Shown here piece after piece: positions 53,021-63,884 of a stretch of 64,000 nt of DNA. The notes under the pieces are model-generated. The model searched no databases. It was given only the letters and a program-made list of their open reading frames with translations, and was not told the origin of the DNA. Location of the stretch: positions 144,212,251-144,276,250 of the forward strand of contig NC_053499.1 in the NCBI RefSeq assembly GCF_905171775.1. Reading direction: 5' to 3'. This stretch comes from Rana temporaria. Taxonomy: Eukaryota > Chordata > Amphibia > Anura > Ranidae. The number at the start of each line of letters is the position of its first letter. Within the stretch, counting starts at the first letter, position 1. The position numbers and the translations under genes were made by a program.

Positions 53021-54363
53021 TTGACAACCTAGATGGGGCCAGACCACCTTAATGGACACATTAAACAGGTTCACACATCCGAGAGGCCGCACAAGTGTGA
53101 GACATGTAACGCTTCCTTCGCCACACGTGACCGTCTGCGCTCACACTTGGCATGTCATGAGGATAAGGTACCATGTCAGGTGTGTGGCAAATACCTACGG
53201 GCAGCTTATATGGCAGACCATCTGAAGAAGCACAGTGAGGGTCCTAGCAACTTCTGTACCATTTGTAATCGAGAGGGGGAGAAATGCCAACATGGAGAAC
53301 AGGAGAGTTCTGACTAATTCTAATGGATCATATGTTGCATGTGACTTGGTGATTCCCAAGAAAATTGAGGGAGAGGCAGAGAAGCGCTATCCATGTTCAG
53401 AGTGTGGAAGCTTTTTCCGATCAAAGGCCTATCTCAACAAGCACATACAGAAAGTTCATGCCAGGCCAATGGGGACACCACTTGGAGATTTAGGGGCTAC
53501 CTTAGGTCCTGCACTAGGCCCTGCCCTAGGTCCCGCTTTAGGCCCTGCTCTTGGTCCTTCTCTTGGCCCCACTCTTAGTGCCTCCCTTGGGCCAGCACTG
53601 GGGTCAGCATTGGCCTCTCCTTTCTCCCCACAGCAGAATATGTCTCTTTTGGAGTCATTTGGTTTCCAAATTGTGCAGTCAGCTTTTGCCTCATCTCTTG
53701 TGGAGCCTGAGGTGGAACAGCAGGCAATGGGAGGTGAAGGGAAGTAAAAGTGATAGCACTTAATACATCTGGGAAAGGGTAGTGCTTTACATATGTGGGA
53801 AATTCATGCAAAAGAACCATATGCATGAATGTGGAAAACTCCCCCAAAAAGTACTGAAACACCTGAGAAGAAGCTGTGTTTACACATGTTGTGGACACTA
53901 TAAGCTGTATAGTTTTAAGAGAGGATCAGAATGGAAAATAGCAGACCAAGAGAAAAGATGCAGACTTTTCTCTAACGATGTCCTCTTCGTTGAGCTCAAA
54001 ACTGTGCAATGCCTCCTGGACTCATGGGGTTCACATGTCTACGCAGGGTGCACACACTGAACTGTTTCTATGTGAATGTTTTGTAGATTTTCAGATATTG
54101 ATTATGAATATTCACAAAACTTGTCACACATTGAAATAAACAAATTCACATGGGATTCTGCACAAGTCATAAGGTGCTGCCTTTATTTGAAGTTTAATGT
54201 CTTCGTCAATGTAGACATGCAAGAAACACATCTGGCGACTTGAGAAAAATGATGAAAGCAAGTCATAGAAACCCAGCAGGTTTAATTTCAATGCCGGAAG
54301 ATTGAGGATAGATCTGAAAGAGTCACTCAAGATTGAGTTAATAAACATTCCTTGGTTGAAAAG

Positions 54364-54390
<27 letters not shown>
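53020..54390 (+). pseudogene. PATZ1: Processed retrocopy of PATZ1 (zinc-finger factor), broken
   Basis: The intron-free sequence encodes the C-terminal third of PATZ1/MAZR, a BTB zinc-finger transcription regulator. The first frame (to TAA 53315) has DHLNGHIKQVH, the C2H2 finger CETCNASFATRDRLRSH, and CQVCGKYLRAAYMADH. The downstream frame has YPCSECGSFFRSKAYLNKH, a run of LGPA repeats, and the diagnostic tail SLLESFGFQIVQSAFASSL, stopping at 53745. The two parts are in different frames. The 5' two-thirds (BTB, AT-hook, first fingers) is missing. An AATAAA at 54340 lies about 17 nt before a 28-nt A-tract ending at 54390, the mark of LINE-mediated retrotransposition. It lies between genes B and C and has no visible promoter; a fusion transcript is possible but not supported here. 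Confidence 0.88.
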
Positions 54391-54394
<4 letters not shown>

Positions 54395-54694
54395 GACCAT
54401 GCTGATCAGACACAGCAGAGACAAGAGCGCACATCCGCCTATAACCACTAATGTCCTTGCGGAGTGAGCATATCCCCCCCTCAATGATCATCCGTGCTAA
54501 TGCACACAGAGGGCCCCTCGCTGGTGGACATGCCGCAAACATCACACTCCAACCTCAAGATATTTTCTACTACCAGACGGGATTCAACCAGTCTCAGACT
54601 GCCCCAGTCAGCTCTTTAGAGCGGGTTGCGGAAGTACTAAACACTGGGTGATACTATGATAATACATATTAAATACATCTTGAAATTTCCACAA
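54391..54694. other. Intergenic, no gene
   Basis: Unique-looking sequence after the retrocopy poly-A. A short open frame at 54451-54648 has no recognisable domain. Confidence 0.3.
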
Positions 54695-54990
54695 CATCTG
54701 GATCCCCAGATTCTGATAAGCCCCCTGCCCGCAGACCCCCACAACCACTAGCCAAGGTTGTGGAGAAGAGGCCCTTTTCCCGATCAACATGGGGACCACC
54801 CCCCAATCCATTCCAGACCCTTATGGTTTTGGGGGGACCCCATGCTGTTTTTTCCCTGAATTTTTTGAGCCGGCATTTTTTTTTTTTACATTGGGCTCTC
54901 AGCAGGAACTCATCGGTTGTTAAGGATGTGTCAGCCTGCTTCCCGGCCCGCTCCTTAGCAACCAGCCATATACAGTGAATGTAAGGCAAA
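54695..54990. repeat. Dispersed repeat, as at 30640 and 61000
   Basis: Contains agattctgataagcccc, gcagacccccacaacca and ccagacccttatggttttgg, shared with 60600-61300 in the other orientation or order. Class unknown. Confidence 0.5.
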
Positions 54991-55003
54991 AAAATGCAAA
55001 TCA

Positions 55004-55250
55004 CATACCTCCCAACTTTTTGAGATGGGAATGAGGGACACTTATCAGCAAAAGTATGCAAGCATAGGACACGCTCCATTGCCACGCCCCTTAAAGGAGA
55101 ATTGTACAAAAAAAACAAGATTTGTTAAACTCTTAAGTGCTTTTTTTACCACTACTATTCCTTTTCATCAAATGAGGAGAATGAGGGACAGAGAGACATT
55201 GCTCCAAATCAGGGACAGTCCCTCGAAATCAGGGACAGTTGGGAGCTTTG
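55004..55250. mobile_element. CATACCTCCCAAC MITE, intact copy
   Basis: Ends CATACCTCCCAACTTTTTGA and (inverted) CAAAGCTCCCAACTGTCC. It is the uninterrupted version of 3497-7660. Confidence 0.8.
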
Positions 55251-55317
55251 AAATTGCGGCACAATCTTTGTAAAATTGCGGGAAAAATGCAGTACTTGCA
55301 TTTTGCATGTGGATCCA

Positions 55318-55476
55318 TTAGGCCTAATTCACACCTATGCATTTTTAGTGCTTTTTGCATTTTGCAGATTTGCACTATAGAACATGTTCCATAGGAAACC
55401 ATGTTAAATGGACTGTAGTGCAAATCTGCAAAATGCAAAAAGCACTAAAAATGCATAGGTGTGATTTGGGCCTTAA
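55318..55476. mobile_element. Palindromic MITE, TTCACACCTATGCA ends
   Basis: Left ggcctaattcacacctatgc and right gcataggtgtgatttgggcc are inverse, and the arms are mirrors through tgcattttgcagatttgca. Confidence 0.85.
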
Positions 55477-55626
55477 AGTCTATTACCTTCCCTGACCCTT
55501 TCCAAAAATGCAGAGGCACAAAAATGCATTGATGTGAATGTGTTCTATAGGTACCCATGTTACAAAACATGTCCTGCATTTCTGCAAAAAGCATGAAAAA
55601 ATGCATTAATGTGAACCGAGCCTAAA

Positions 55627-56055
55627 TTGATAAAGAAATTCAATTTTTACATTTTTTTTATTGGATATGTTTTATAGCAGAAAGTAAAAAATATTATTTT
55701 TCTTTTCAAAATTGTCTGTCTTTTTTTGTTTATAGTGCAAAACAATAAAAAATGGCAGAGGTGATTAAATATCACCAAAAGAAAGCTCTAGATAAAGGGA
55801 CATAAATTGCATAACCGCGCAATTGTCAGTTAGGCTGGATTCACACCTATGCAGTTTCAGTGCTTTTTGCATTTTGCACTACAGCCCATTTAACATGGTT
55901 TCCTATGGAACACGTTCTGTAGTGCAGATCTACAAAATGCAAAAAGCACTAAAACTGCATAGATGTGAATCCAGCCTTAAAGTAATGCAGAGCCTTTTCG
56001 CAAAAAATGGCCTGGTAAGGAAGGGAGGTACATTTTCTGGAGGGCAAGTGGTTAA
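55627..56055 (-). mobile_element. Truncated TTAA element (1184 family), minus strand, with MITE inside
   Basis: Reverse-strand words tttcttttggtgatatttaa, tcacctctgcc and caattgcgcggttat match the left part of 1184-2107. It ends in TTAA at 56052-56055. A mirror MITE occupies 55831-55980. Confidence 0.6.
55831..55980. mobile_element. Palindromic MITE, TTCACACCTATGCA ends, second copy
   Basis: Left aggctggattcacacctatg and right catagatgtgaatccagcct are inverse; same family as 55318-55476. Confidence 0.85.
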
Positions 56056-56098
56056 TATTAACTCAGCTAATTTAATGCCAACTGTTAAATATTTTTAT

Positions 56099-56107
56099 TA
56101 TATATAA
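56099..56107 (+). promoter_or_regulatory. Possible TATA box of gene C
   Basis: A TATATATAAA-like stretch lies about 195 bp before the gene C start codon, in 240 bp of otherwise repeat-free sequence (56056-56298). No matching box is obvious before gene B, so this is only a candidate; AT-rich chance matches are common here. Confidence 0.2.
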
Positions 56108-56298
56108 ACCTGTTGTCGGGTAGAAAGAGCCAGGAAGTAGACAGCCAGATCCTTGGCAATCATTAATCTGTACTTTGCTATTTCTAGTCACAACAATTAT
56201 CTCTCTGTCCTTTCACGTCCACGGGAGGGAGCACATGATTCTGATTGGTCAGATCTCTGGCAGATTAAATGTTATTGGAATACAGAAAACACACAAAC

Positions 56299-59200
56299 AT
56301 GGACGCGTTCCTCTGGATCCTTCTTGTGTGCTTCGCCATCCAGGGGAGTCAAGGGACAGGTGAGACCACACAGGGCCATTCCACCAACAAGGGATGTTTT
56401 TATTTAATCCTCTGACTGTCTTTTTTTTTTGTCTCTATTTCTGAGATTCCTGCGCCGAGTTCTCGGCTCTGCACCCCCGTTAACGCCCTTCACGATTACC
56501 ATACTTTTTGTTATTTACATTATGAATACAAATATACACAGTGTAACGTGATCATGTTGTCTGGGATCAGACCCAAGAACTATGCAGAGATCTCACTACT
56601 GCAGACTGCAAACAAATCCTACGGCTGCTGACTTCTATCCGAACTTTACTTTGAAACCCTGATTTTTAATTGTAGGACTGTGCGGTTCATTTATATATCT
56701 GTTATACAGTAAAACCTTGGTTTGCGAGCATAATTCTTACCAGAAACATGCTTGTAATCCAAAGCACTTGTATATCAAAGCATTTTTTTTACAGAGTATA
56801 AAAGAGAAGAGAGGCACCTCTAAGTGTAGCAATAAGTTGCTAAATGTTGTACCTTCATTAAATGTAACCATATTGCTCCTCTCTTCTATTTTATACTCAG
56901 TTGTGACATGACGCTACTCTTATATCAAGACTTCGCTTGTATATCAAGGCAAAATGTATTTAAACATTTTGCTTGTCTTGCAAAATGCTCTCAAACCAAG
57001 TTACTCTCAAACCAAGGTTTTACTGTATAGTGAAAATGTGGAACTTTGTTGATGCCACTCATCACCATAGTAGTCAATATACACTGTATTCCTTGTAGAG
57101 TTTATGTCCTAAAAAGGTTTTGGCTTTAGATACACTTTGGTGTATTTAAAAAAAAAAAAAAAAAAAGCAGAGCTATTTGTACTGTGAAACTGCAACATAG
57201 ATAGATTCTGTGCGAATGGGGGCAGAAATAGAATGTTATTAGGCTATTTCCTCTCCAGGTTGAATTTTAATGATTCATGCAGAATAGACTGAATCCGGTA
57301 AATACCCCATTAAGATCACTGGATGGTGCTGACGTTCAAAGCAAATTATGCACTTTCAGGCACTTGTTCTACATTTCTGTGATTGGTTAGTTTTGTAGAG
57401 TTTTCTCTTTATCACACTGAATGGGCATGATATAAAGGTTGCTACCTAGAGCAGCCTTTCTCAATTTTTTCAACATAGAAGAACACTAATAACTTTTCGG
57501 TCTCAGGGAGCCCCTGCTAAGAATGTCTATATCTACAGATCATGATACAATAGTGTTAAGCCTCGTACACACGACCGAGTTTCTCGGCAAAAACCAGCAA
57601 GAAACTTGCTGGAAGATTTTTTTTTTGCCGAGGAAACCGGTCGTGTGTACATTTTCGTCGAGGAAACTGTCGAGAAACTCGACGAGCCAAAAAGAGCAAG
57701 TTCTCTATTTCCTCGACGGGAATGGAGAAACTTGCCTTGTCGAGTTCCTCGACAGCCTAACAATGAACTCGACGAGAAAAACAATGTGTTTCGCCCGTCG
57801 ACTTCCTCGGTCGTGTGTACGAGGCTTCATGTGCTCCCTACACTTGTCGTCAATCGGAAGAAATACCTCCTTACAGGTAGCTTAAAAGATCAATGGTATC
57901 AGTGGGAACTTATCTGTATTTTAGTCAACTAAATTAAAGTGGTTGCAAACCCTGTTACACCACTTGTTACTACAGGTAAGCCTATAATAAGGCTTGCCTG
58001 TAGGAACAAGTGGTGTAACAGGGTTTGCAACCACTTTAATTTAGTTGACTAAAATATTTTAGTCGACAAAATTAACCCTGATGGGGGTAACATGATCAGG
58101 TCACAGGGCACAGGTTTGACCCTTCATCTATGGCTGATTTGGTACACTCCTATCTGTTGCTGACTCTGGAAAGTATGACACGTCACAGATGTTTGCACCA
58201 CTCCACTGCACGTGTGTCATACTACTCAGGGGTGCATGGACTGGAGGTGTCACCTTTGTGACCTCGGACTCCCCAAGGTATGTAAAAGTACAAATTAAGG
58301 AAACATAGCTTCCACACTACACACAATAGCAGAGGTTTTTTGACAATAAGAACACATTGATGGAATTATCTACATTATATCATATCACATAATTTTCCTT
58401 AAAACTCATGTCCTTCCTTTTATTACCAAGCAGATGGTGGTAGACCCCTGGTGGAAACAACGTACGGAGAAATCAGAGGGACAACGCTAACTGTAAAAGA
58501 GGTGGACAGAACTGTACACGCTTTCTATGGAATCCCCTTTGCCAAACCACCAGTGGGGCCGCTACGATTTGCAGCACCAGAACCACCCGAACCCTGGAAG
58601 TCAGTTAGAGAAGCTGCAGAATATCCACCCATGTAAGCACTGGGATATGAGCTGACATCTTATTGGTTCAATAGAATATTCCAGATGGAGAGTTACCATA
58701 GTCAAACTAGAACTTTCTAGAAGAAGCACATCAAACTACTGTTTCTTTGGCCACATTTGTCCTTCCCACTCCTTTAGTGTGGCCTTCTCACTCCTCTAGT
58801 ATGGTCTTCTCAATCTTCCAGAGTTTCCATCTCACTCTTTCAATGTTGACCCCTCAATTCGTTAAAGTAGCCATCTCAATTTGTTAAAGTGGCCATCTCA
58901 CTTCTCTAATTGGGTCTTCTACTCCTGCAATGTGGTCTTCCTACTCCACCAGTGTAGCGCTCTGACTCTTCCAGCGTAGTCCTCTCACTCCTCCAGTGTA
59001 GCCCTCTCATTCTTCCAGTGTGATGCTTTCACTCTTCCAGTGTAGTCCTCTCACTCCTCCAGTGTAGCCCTTTCATTGATCCAGTGTGGTCCTCTCACTC
59101 TTTCAGTGTGGCTTTCTCACTACCCCAGTGATGCCTTCTCAATACTCCAGTGTGGTCCTCCCAAACCCCTGAAATGGCCCTTACACTTCTCCAATGAGGT

Positions 59201-62200
59201 CCCTCAAATTCTGCAATGTAGTCCTTCCATTTCTCTAGTGTGACCCTCCCAATCCTCCAGTGTGACCCTTTCATTCCTCCAGTGTGGTTCTCCCAATACC
59301 TTCAAATAGCCCATTTACTTCTCCAATGTGGTCCTTCCACTGCTGCAAAGTGGTCCTCCCACTTCTCCAGTATGACCCTGTCAATCCACCAGTATAGTCC
59401 TTCTGATCCCCCAATGGGGCTCTCTCACTCCTCCAAGGGTAGCAGCCATGTATAAAGGGCCCCCTAACCTGATGGGCCCAGAGACAGTCACATACTCTGC
59501 ACCCCTTACAGTTATACATTAGTCACTATCTTTTTCCAGGTGCCTCCAGCAGATGGAAATGACCAAAAAAATGTTGAAGTTAATAGAAGTGGATGTCACT
59601 TATCCTCCGGTGTCTGAAGACTGTCTGTACCTAAATATCTTCACTCCATCTGACCGAGGTGACAATGACAGACTACCGGTAAGTGCCCCCAAACGCTGAG
59701 CACCCTCATACTATCACCAGGTTAACTGCAAACAACAGGACTCTAAATGCTCTCATCTCAGACACGGGCCAACAGTAATCTGCTTTCTCCTTCCCCCAGG
59801 TCATGGTGTACATACACGGCGGGGGGCTGGTATTGGAGTCCGCCTCTCTGTATGATGGCTCTGCACTGAGCGCTCATGAAAACGTGGTATACGTGGCGAT
59901 CCAGTACAGACTGGGAATTCTGGGATTCCTCAGGTAGGTCTCAGTATGTCTAATTTCTCTTTCCATGAAGTGACAATCCTTTACTAAAACAACAACTTGT
60001 AAAATTCACCTAACTTATGTAGAAAGTGCAGATTCTTTGGATTTCTTAAAATTTTGATTACTTCTATAATCTGAATTTTACTGATCTGAATCTAGGAGAG
60101 ACAAACACAGAATGATCAAAGAGCATGTTACCTGAGTACAAAAACTTCTCCTCCCCCTCACACTATTGGCTGACCGATCTTACTGAGCTGTATTCCCTCC
60201 TCCCTTCTTCTTCCTGTGGGACACGAACATCACAAATCACAAGTGCTCATTTTAAAGGCTTATATGCAAGGTATTGTCATAAAAGGTGTTTAGGGACCTG
60301 CGTCCTGCCCCAGGGGACATGTATCAATGCAAAAAAAAAGTTTTAAAAACTGCAGTTTTTTCGGGAGCAGTGATTTTAATAATGCTTAAAGTGAAACAAT
60401 AAAAGTTCCTTTAAATATTCCTTTAAATTTTGTACCAGGGGGGTGTCTATAGCATGCCTGTAAAGTGGTGCATTTTCCCCATGTTTAGAACAGTCCCTGC
60501 AGCAAAATAACATTTCTAAAAGAAAGAAAGTCGTTTAAAACTGCTCATGGCCGTAGTGAATTGTCGGGTCACGGCAATATAAATAAAACTCATTGAACAA
60601 AAAACGGCATGGGTTCCCCCCCAGTCCATTGCCAGGCCCTTTGGGTCTGGTATGAATATTAAGGGGACCCCTATGCCATTTTTCTTTTAAAAATGGCATG
60701 GGGGTCCCCCCAAAATCAATACTAGACCCTTCCGGTCTGGGATGAATAGTGAAGGGAACCCTGTGCCAATTTTTTTAAATGGCATAGGGGTCCCCCCAAA
60801 ATCCATACCAGACCCTTCAGGTCTGGTATGGATTTTAAGGGGAACCCTGCGCCAAAATAAAAAAAAATGCGTAGGGGTCCCCCCAAAAACCCATACCAGA
60901 CCCTTATGCGAGCACGCAACCTGGCAGGTAGCAGGAAAAGAGGGGGGACGAGAGCGCCCCTCCTCCTGAACCGTACCAGGCCACATGCCCTGCGCCCCCC
61001 ACCCCAAAGCACCTTGCCCCCATGTTGATGGGGACAAGAGCCTCATCCCCACAACCGTTGCCCGGTGGTTGTGGGGTTCTGCAGGCGGGGGGGCTTATCG
61101 AAATCTGGAATCCCCTTTAACAAGGGGGCCCCGAGATCCCGGCCCCCCGCTATGTGAATTGGTAAGGGGCACATTGTACCCCTACCATTTCACAAAAAAA
61201 AAGTGTCAAAAATTGTAAAAAAGACAAGAGACAGCTTGGGACAAGTCCTTTATTAAAAAATTTAAAAATAAAAATGTCCAGCGATGTCCAATCATCTTCT
61301 ATTCCGCCACTTGATCTTGAAAGTATTGAATGCATGTTGTTTTTTTATTGATTTTCTGTAAAAAAATCCCAATCTGTATCTCAGCACCGGAGATGGGCAG
61401 ACGGCCTCTGGAAACTATGGACTTTTGGACCAAGTGGCGGCTTTGCGGTGGATTCAGGAGAACATTCAAGATTTCGGAGGTGACCCAGGATCTGTCACTA
61501 TATTTGGAGAGTCGGCGGGTGGAGTCAGCGTCTCTGCACTGGTACGTTTTCCCGTCAGCTTCTGAAATTTAGCAAACATCAATTATAAGCTCAGCCTCGA
61601 CCCTTAAAACTGACCTCTCTTGACTTTCCCTAAATATTGTTTCTGGATGCTAACACTGCTTGTTATAGAGCCATGTGGAGACAATAATGGTGGAGTTCAG
61701 TATGACTCTTCCATTTTCCCCACACACTAAAGCCCCCACACATGAAGATGACTTTCATCAGTCTTGCCTACACACCATCAGTCAAAGATCCAGTGATGTA
61801 AAACACTATGACGTGCTGAGAAAAATGAGGTTCAATGCTTCCGAGCATGCGTCGACTTGATTCTGAGCATGCGTGGATTTTTCTTTCGATGGACAGACAA
61901 TCGTTTTTTTCTATCAGTTTTTTATCCATAGGAAAATTTTAAAACATGTTCTATTTTTTTTCACCGTTGGAAAACAAACCGATGGGGCCCACACACGATC
62001 GGAGACAAACCGATCGTGTGTACAGGGCTTTAGGGGACTTCAGTATCACTATTGTCACTTCTCTATCACTATTGTCACTTTTCTATCACTATTGTCACTT
62101 CTTTATCACTACCTCACTACCAATCGAATTTTTAGAGGAAGTCCTGGCTGGTAGGACTGGCTTGTTTTTTTAGGCTGAAGGCTGGCCAGGCCTGGTTTAG

Positions 62201-63384
62201 CTACAATCAGTGAATGTCGGTATGTATTGATAACACTTAAAACATAGAACTACATAAATGAACATCTGTTTGTATAATTTCAGGTTCTCTCCCCGTTGGG
62301 CAAAGGTTTGTTCCATCGTGCCATCGCACAGAGTGGAGTGGCCATAATGCCAGGGCTCATGGTCAGCTCAACAGAGGAGCTCATTTTTTACAGGGATGTA
62401 AGTAAATTTCTTCCTGACTCCTACATCACCACGACCATCAACAAGGGGGACAAAATAATGACTTCAATGTCTCTGCACTTCTTCCTGTAACATTTCCTCA
62501 TATTTTTCTATTATTTATTAAAGATCGATGTACAGGGTGGGCCATTTATATGGATACACCTTAATAAAATGGGAATGGTTGGTGATATCAACTTCCTGTT
62601 TGTGGCACATTAGTATATGTAAGGGGGGAAACTTTTCAAGATGGGTGGTGACCATGGCGGCCATTTTGAAGTCGGCTATTTTGAATCCAACTTTTGTTTT
62701 TGGTGTATCCATAAAAATGGCCCACCCTGTAGAACAGTCACATTGCTAAAATGTTGCCATGCTAATTCTTGTCCCCAAATCTTATCCTGTGCAGAGAACT
62801 TTGGGTATTTGTTTTATATTTTGGAGGACATCGGGATAAATAGGCAGCAGATATAATAAAAGATGAAGGATGGATGAGTAATGATTTCTCCTATTCTCTT
62901 GGGTTCCTTTCTAGTTTGTGGCTAATGAGTCGGGATGTGAGCCGTCCTCTTTGGTGGACTGTCTACGAATGAAGTCTGAGCAAGAGATCTCCTCCATCAT
63001 CTCCACCTCGGTATGTACTTTCACATCAAACTTGATCCCCTTCATCATTTCCACCTCTGTATTTTTTTTTTTTTACATCAAACTTCTCCACTTGTTATAT
63101 TATTATGCCTGAATGTATGGCCTGCAATCAATTGGAGGGCTTCTTCAAAGGATTCAATTCGAAGGACACCAAGCATGCAATGCGGAGCTTGGTTTTTATA
63201 TGATAGGTTCTCATTCATGCTCACCTTTATTGCACCTCTGCAGGCATTCTTACCGATACCAGCCTGTGTGGATGGAGTTTTCCTGCCAAAGCCCGCAGAG
63301 GAGATATTGGCTGCCAAAGAAAACAACAAAGTGCCATTTATCATCGGCATTAATGTACATGAATTTAGTTGGCTCATCCCAAAG
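56299..63384 (+). CDS. ces2-like: Carboxylesterase 2-like gene C, 5' part (exons 1-8)
   Basis: Exons: 56299-56359, 58434-58632, 59540-59678, 59800-59933, 61385-61541, 62284-62397, 62915-63010 and 63244-63384. They total 1041 nt (347 codons), open throughout; the remaining exons lie past the right edge. The ATG (A at -3, G at +4) begins a hydrophobic signal peptide. The HGGG oxyanion loop is in exon 4, the nucleophile Ser (about residue 221) in GESAGG in exon 5, paired cysteines in exons 3 and 7, and a sequon NES just before the exon 7 cysteine. The catalytic Glu is in NVHEFSW at the end of exon 8, where Ser replaces the usual Gly. Exon 5 is 157 nt against 166 in gene B, lacking three codons before QTASGNYG and so matching the mammalian spacing better. 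Function is as for gene B. Its C-terminus, and so its retention signal, cannot be seen. Introns 3 and 4 are far shorter than or similar to those of gene B, with fewer insertions. Confidence 0.94.
56705..57027. mobile_element. Mariner-type MITE, TACAGTAAAACCTTGG ends
   Basis: Left TACAGTAAAACCTTGGTTTG and right CAAACCAAGGTTTTACTGTA are perfect inverse, both with TA at the edge, as for Tc1/mariner. Inserted in gene C intron 1. Confidence 0.85.
57454..57555. mobile_element. hAT terminus fragment
   Basis: Reads cagcctttctcaattttttc and ctcagggagcccctgc, a Charlie-type hAT end also seen at 27738. No partner end is identified. Confidence 0.5.
57556..57828. mobile_element. Palindromic MITE, AAGCCTCGTACACACGACCG ends
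   Basis: Left taagcctcgtacacacgacc and right ggtcgtgtgtacgaggctt are inverse. The interior has repeated ctcgacgag and cttgctgg hairpins. Confidence 0.85.
57922..58055. mobile_element. 134-bp near-perfect palindrome
   Basis: Left tttagtcaactaaattaaag, tggttgcaaaccctgtta and caccacttgtt are mirrored exactly on the right, around taagcctataataaggctt. Confidence 0.9.
58750..59450. repeat. ~24-bp degenerate tandem repeat (gene C intron 2)
   Basis: Roughly 28 decayed units on cctctcactcctccagtgta plus gtc. Intron 2 of gene B also carries a tandem repeat (29820-30310), but with a different unit. Confidence 0.75.
60225..60420. repeat. Dispersed repeat shared with 16425-16625
   Basis: ttttaaaggcttatatgcaa, ctgccccaggggacatgtat and gagcagtgattttaat occur in the same order. 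Confidence 0.6.
60600..61330. repeat. Dispersed repeat with ~87-bp internal repeats (gene C intron 4)
   Basis: 60610-60905 has about three and a half units of ggcatgggggtccccccaaa, atccataccagacccttc and ggtctggtatgga. 60985-61300 then matches 30640-31000 (tgttgatggggacaa, gggcttatcgaaatctgg, cattgtacccctacc). Class unknown. Confidence 0.65.
61728..62032. mobile_element. MITE of the CACACGATCGG group
   Basis: Left ctaaagcccccacacatgaa, right gatcgtgtgtacagggcttt, with gagcatgcgtcgacttgatt in the middle. The right end carries a short hairpin cacgatcggagacaaaccga/tcgtgtg. Confidence 0.65.
62038..62115. repeat. Short tandem repeat
   Basis: Four units of ctctatcactattgtcactt. Confidence 0.9.
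62531..62731. mobile_element. 201-bp mariner-type MITE, TACAGGGTGGGCCAT ends
   Basis: Left TACAGGGTGGGCCATTTATA and right AAAATGGCCCACCCTGTA are inverse, followed inward by tggatacacc and ggtgtatcca. TA lies at both edges. Confidence 0.85.
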
Positions 63385-63571
63385 GTAGGAAATCTCCCAA
63401 AAGATGTTAATGTCAAATTCTACCACAGCAGAATGACCTGCATCTAATGGCTGCCATATAAAATCTCTTTCCTTCTTCTGAAGCCAATTCCTGCGTCCAT
63501 TCTTCATGCTAAGGGTGACCTTTCACTGTCTTTCTGAGTCTGCAGATCTTTATCTGCCCCATCATCTAGAG

Positions 63572-63884
63572 CAGGGGTCTCCAAACTTTCTAAACAAAGG
63601 GCCAGCTTACTGTCCTTTCCGATTGTAGGGGGGCCAGACTTTGGCCAGTGGGGGTAAAAATTGTCCTGGTGTCAATGGGAGTAAACAGATACTAGGGGGA
63701 GAATTAGTGCCCCATTATTGGTGTCAATGGTATGAATTATGCCCCCTTGTTGGTGTCAGTGTGAGATATAGTCTCTTGTATCAATGGCAGGAATAGAGTC
63801 CCAAGGGCCAGATGAAGCCAAGCGTCAGATAAAGGTGAGCAAAGGGCTGCACCTGGCCCCTGGGTCGCAGTTTGGAGACCACTG
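63572..63884. mobile_element. 313-bp hAT (Charlie-like) element
   Basis: Starts CAGGGGTCTCCAAACTTTCT and ends (inverted) CAGTGGTCTCCAAACTGCGA. Flanks atctagag and gtctaaaa are a degraded duplication. It lies in gene C intron 8. Confidence 0.75.

Noticed and set aside
53782..54060. Short open frame after the PATZ1 retrocopy
   Set aside because: Lies in the retrocopy's 3' UTR; no recognisable domain.
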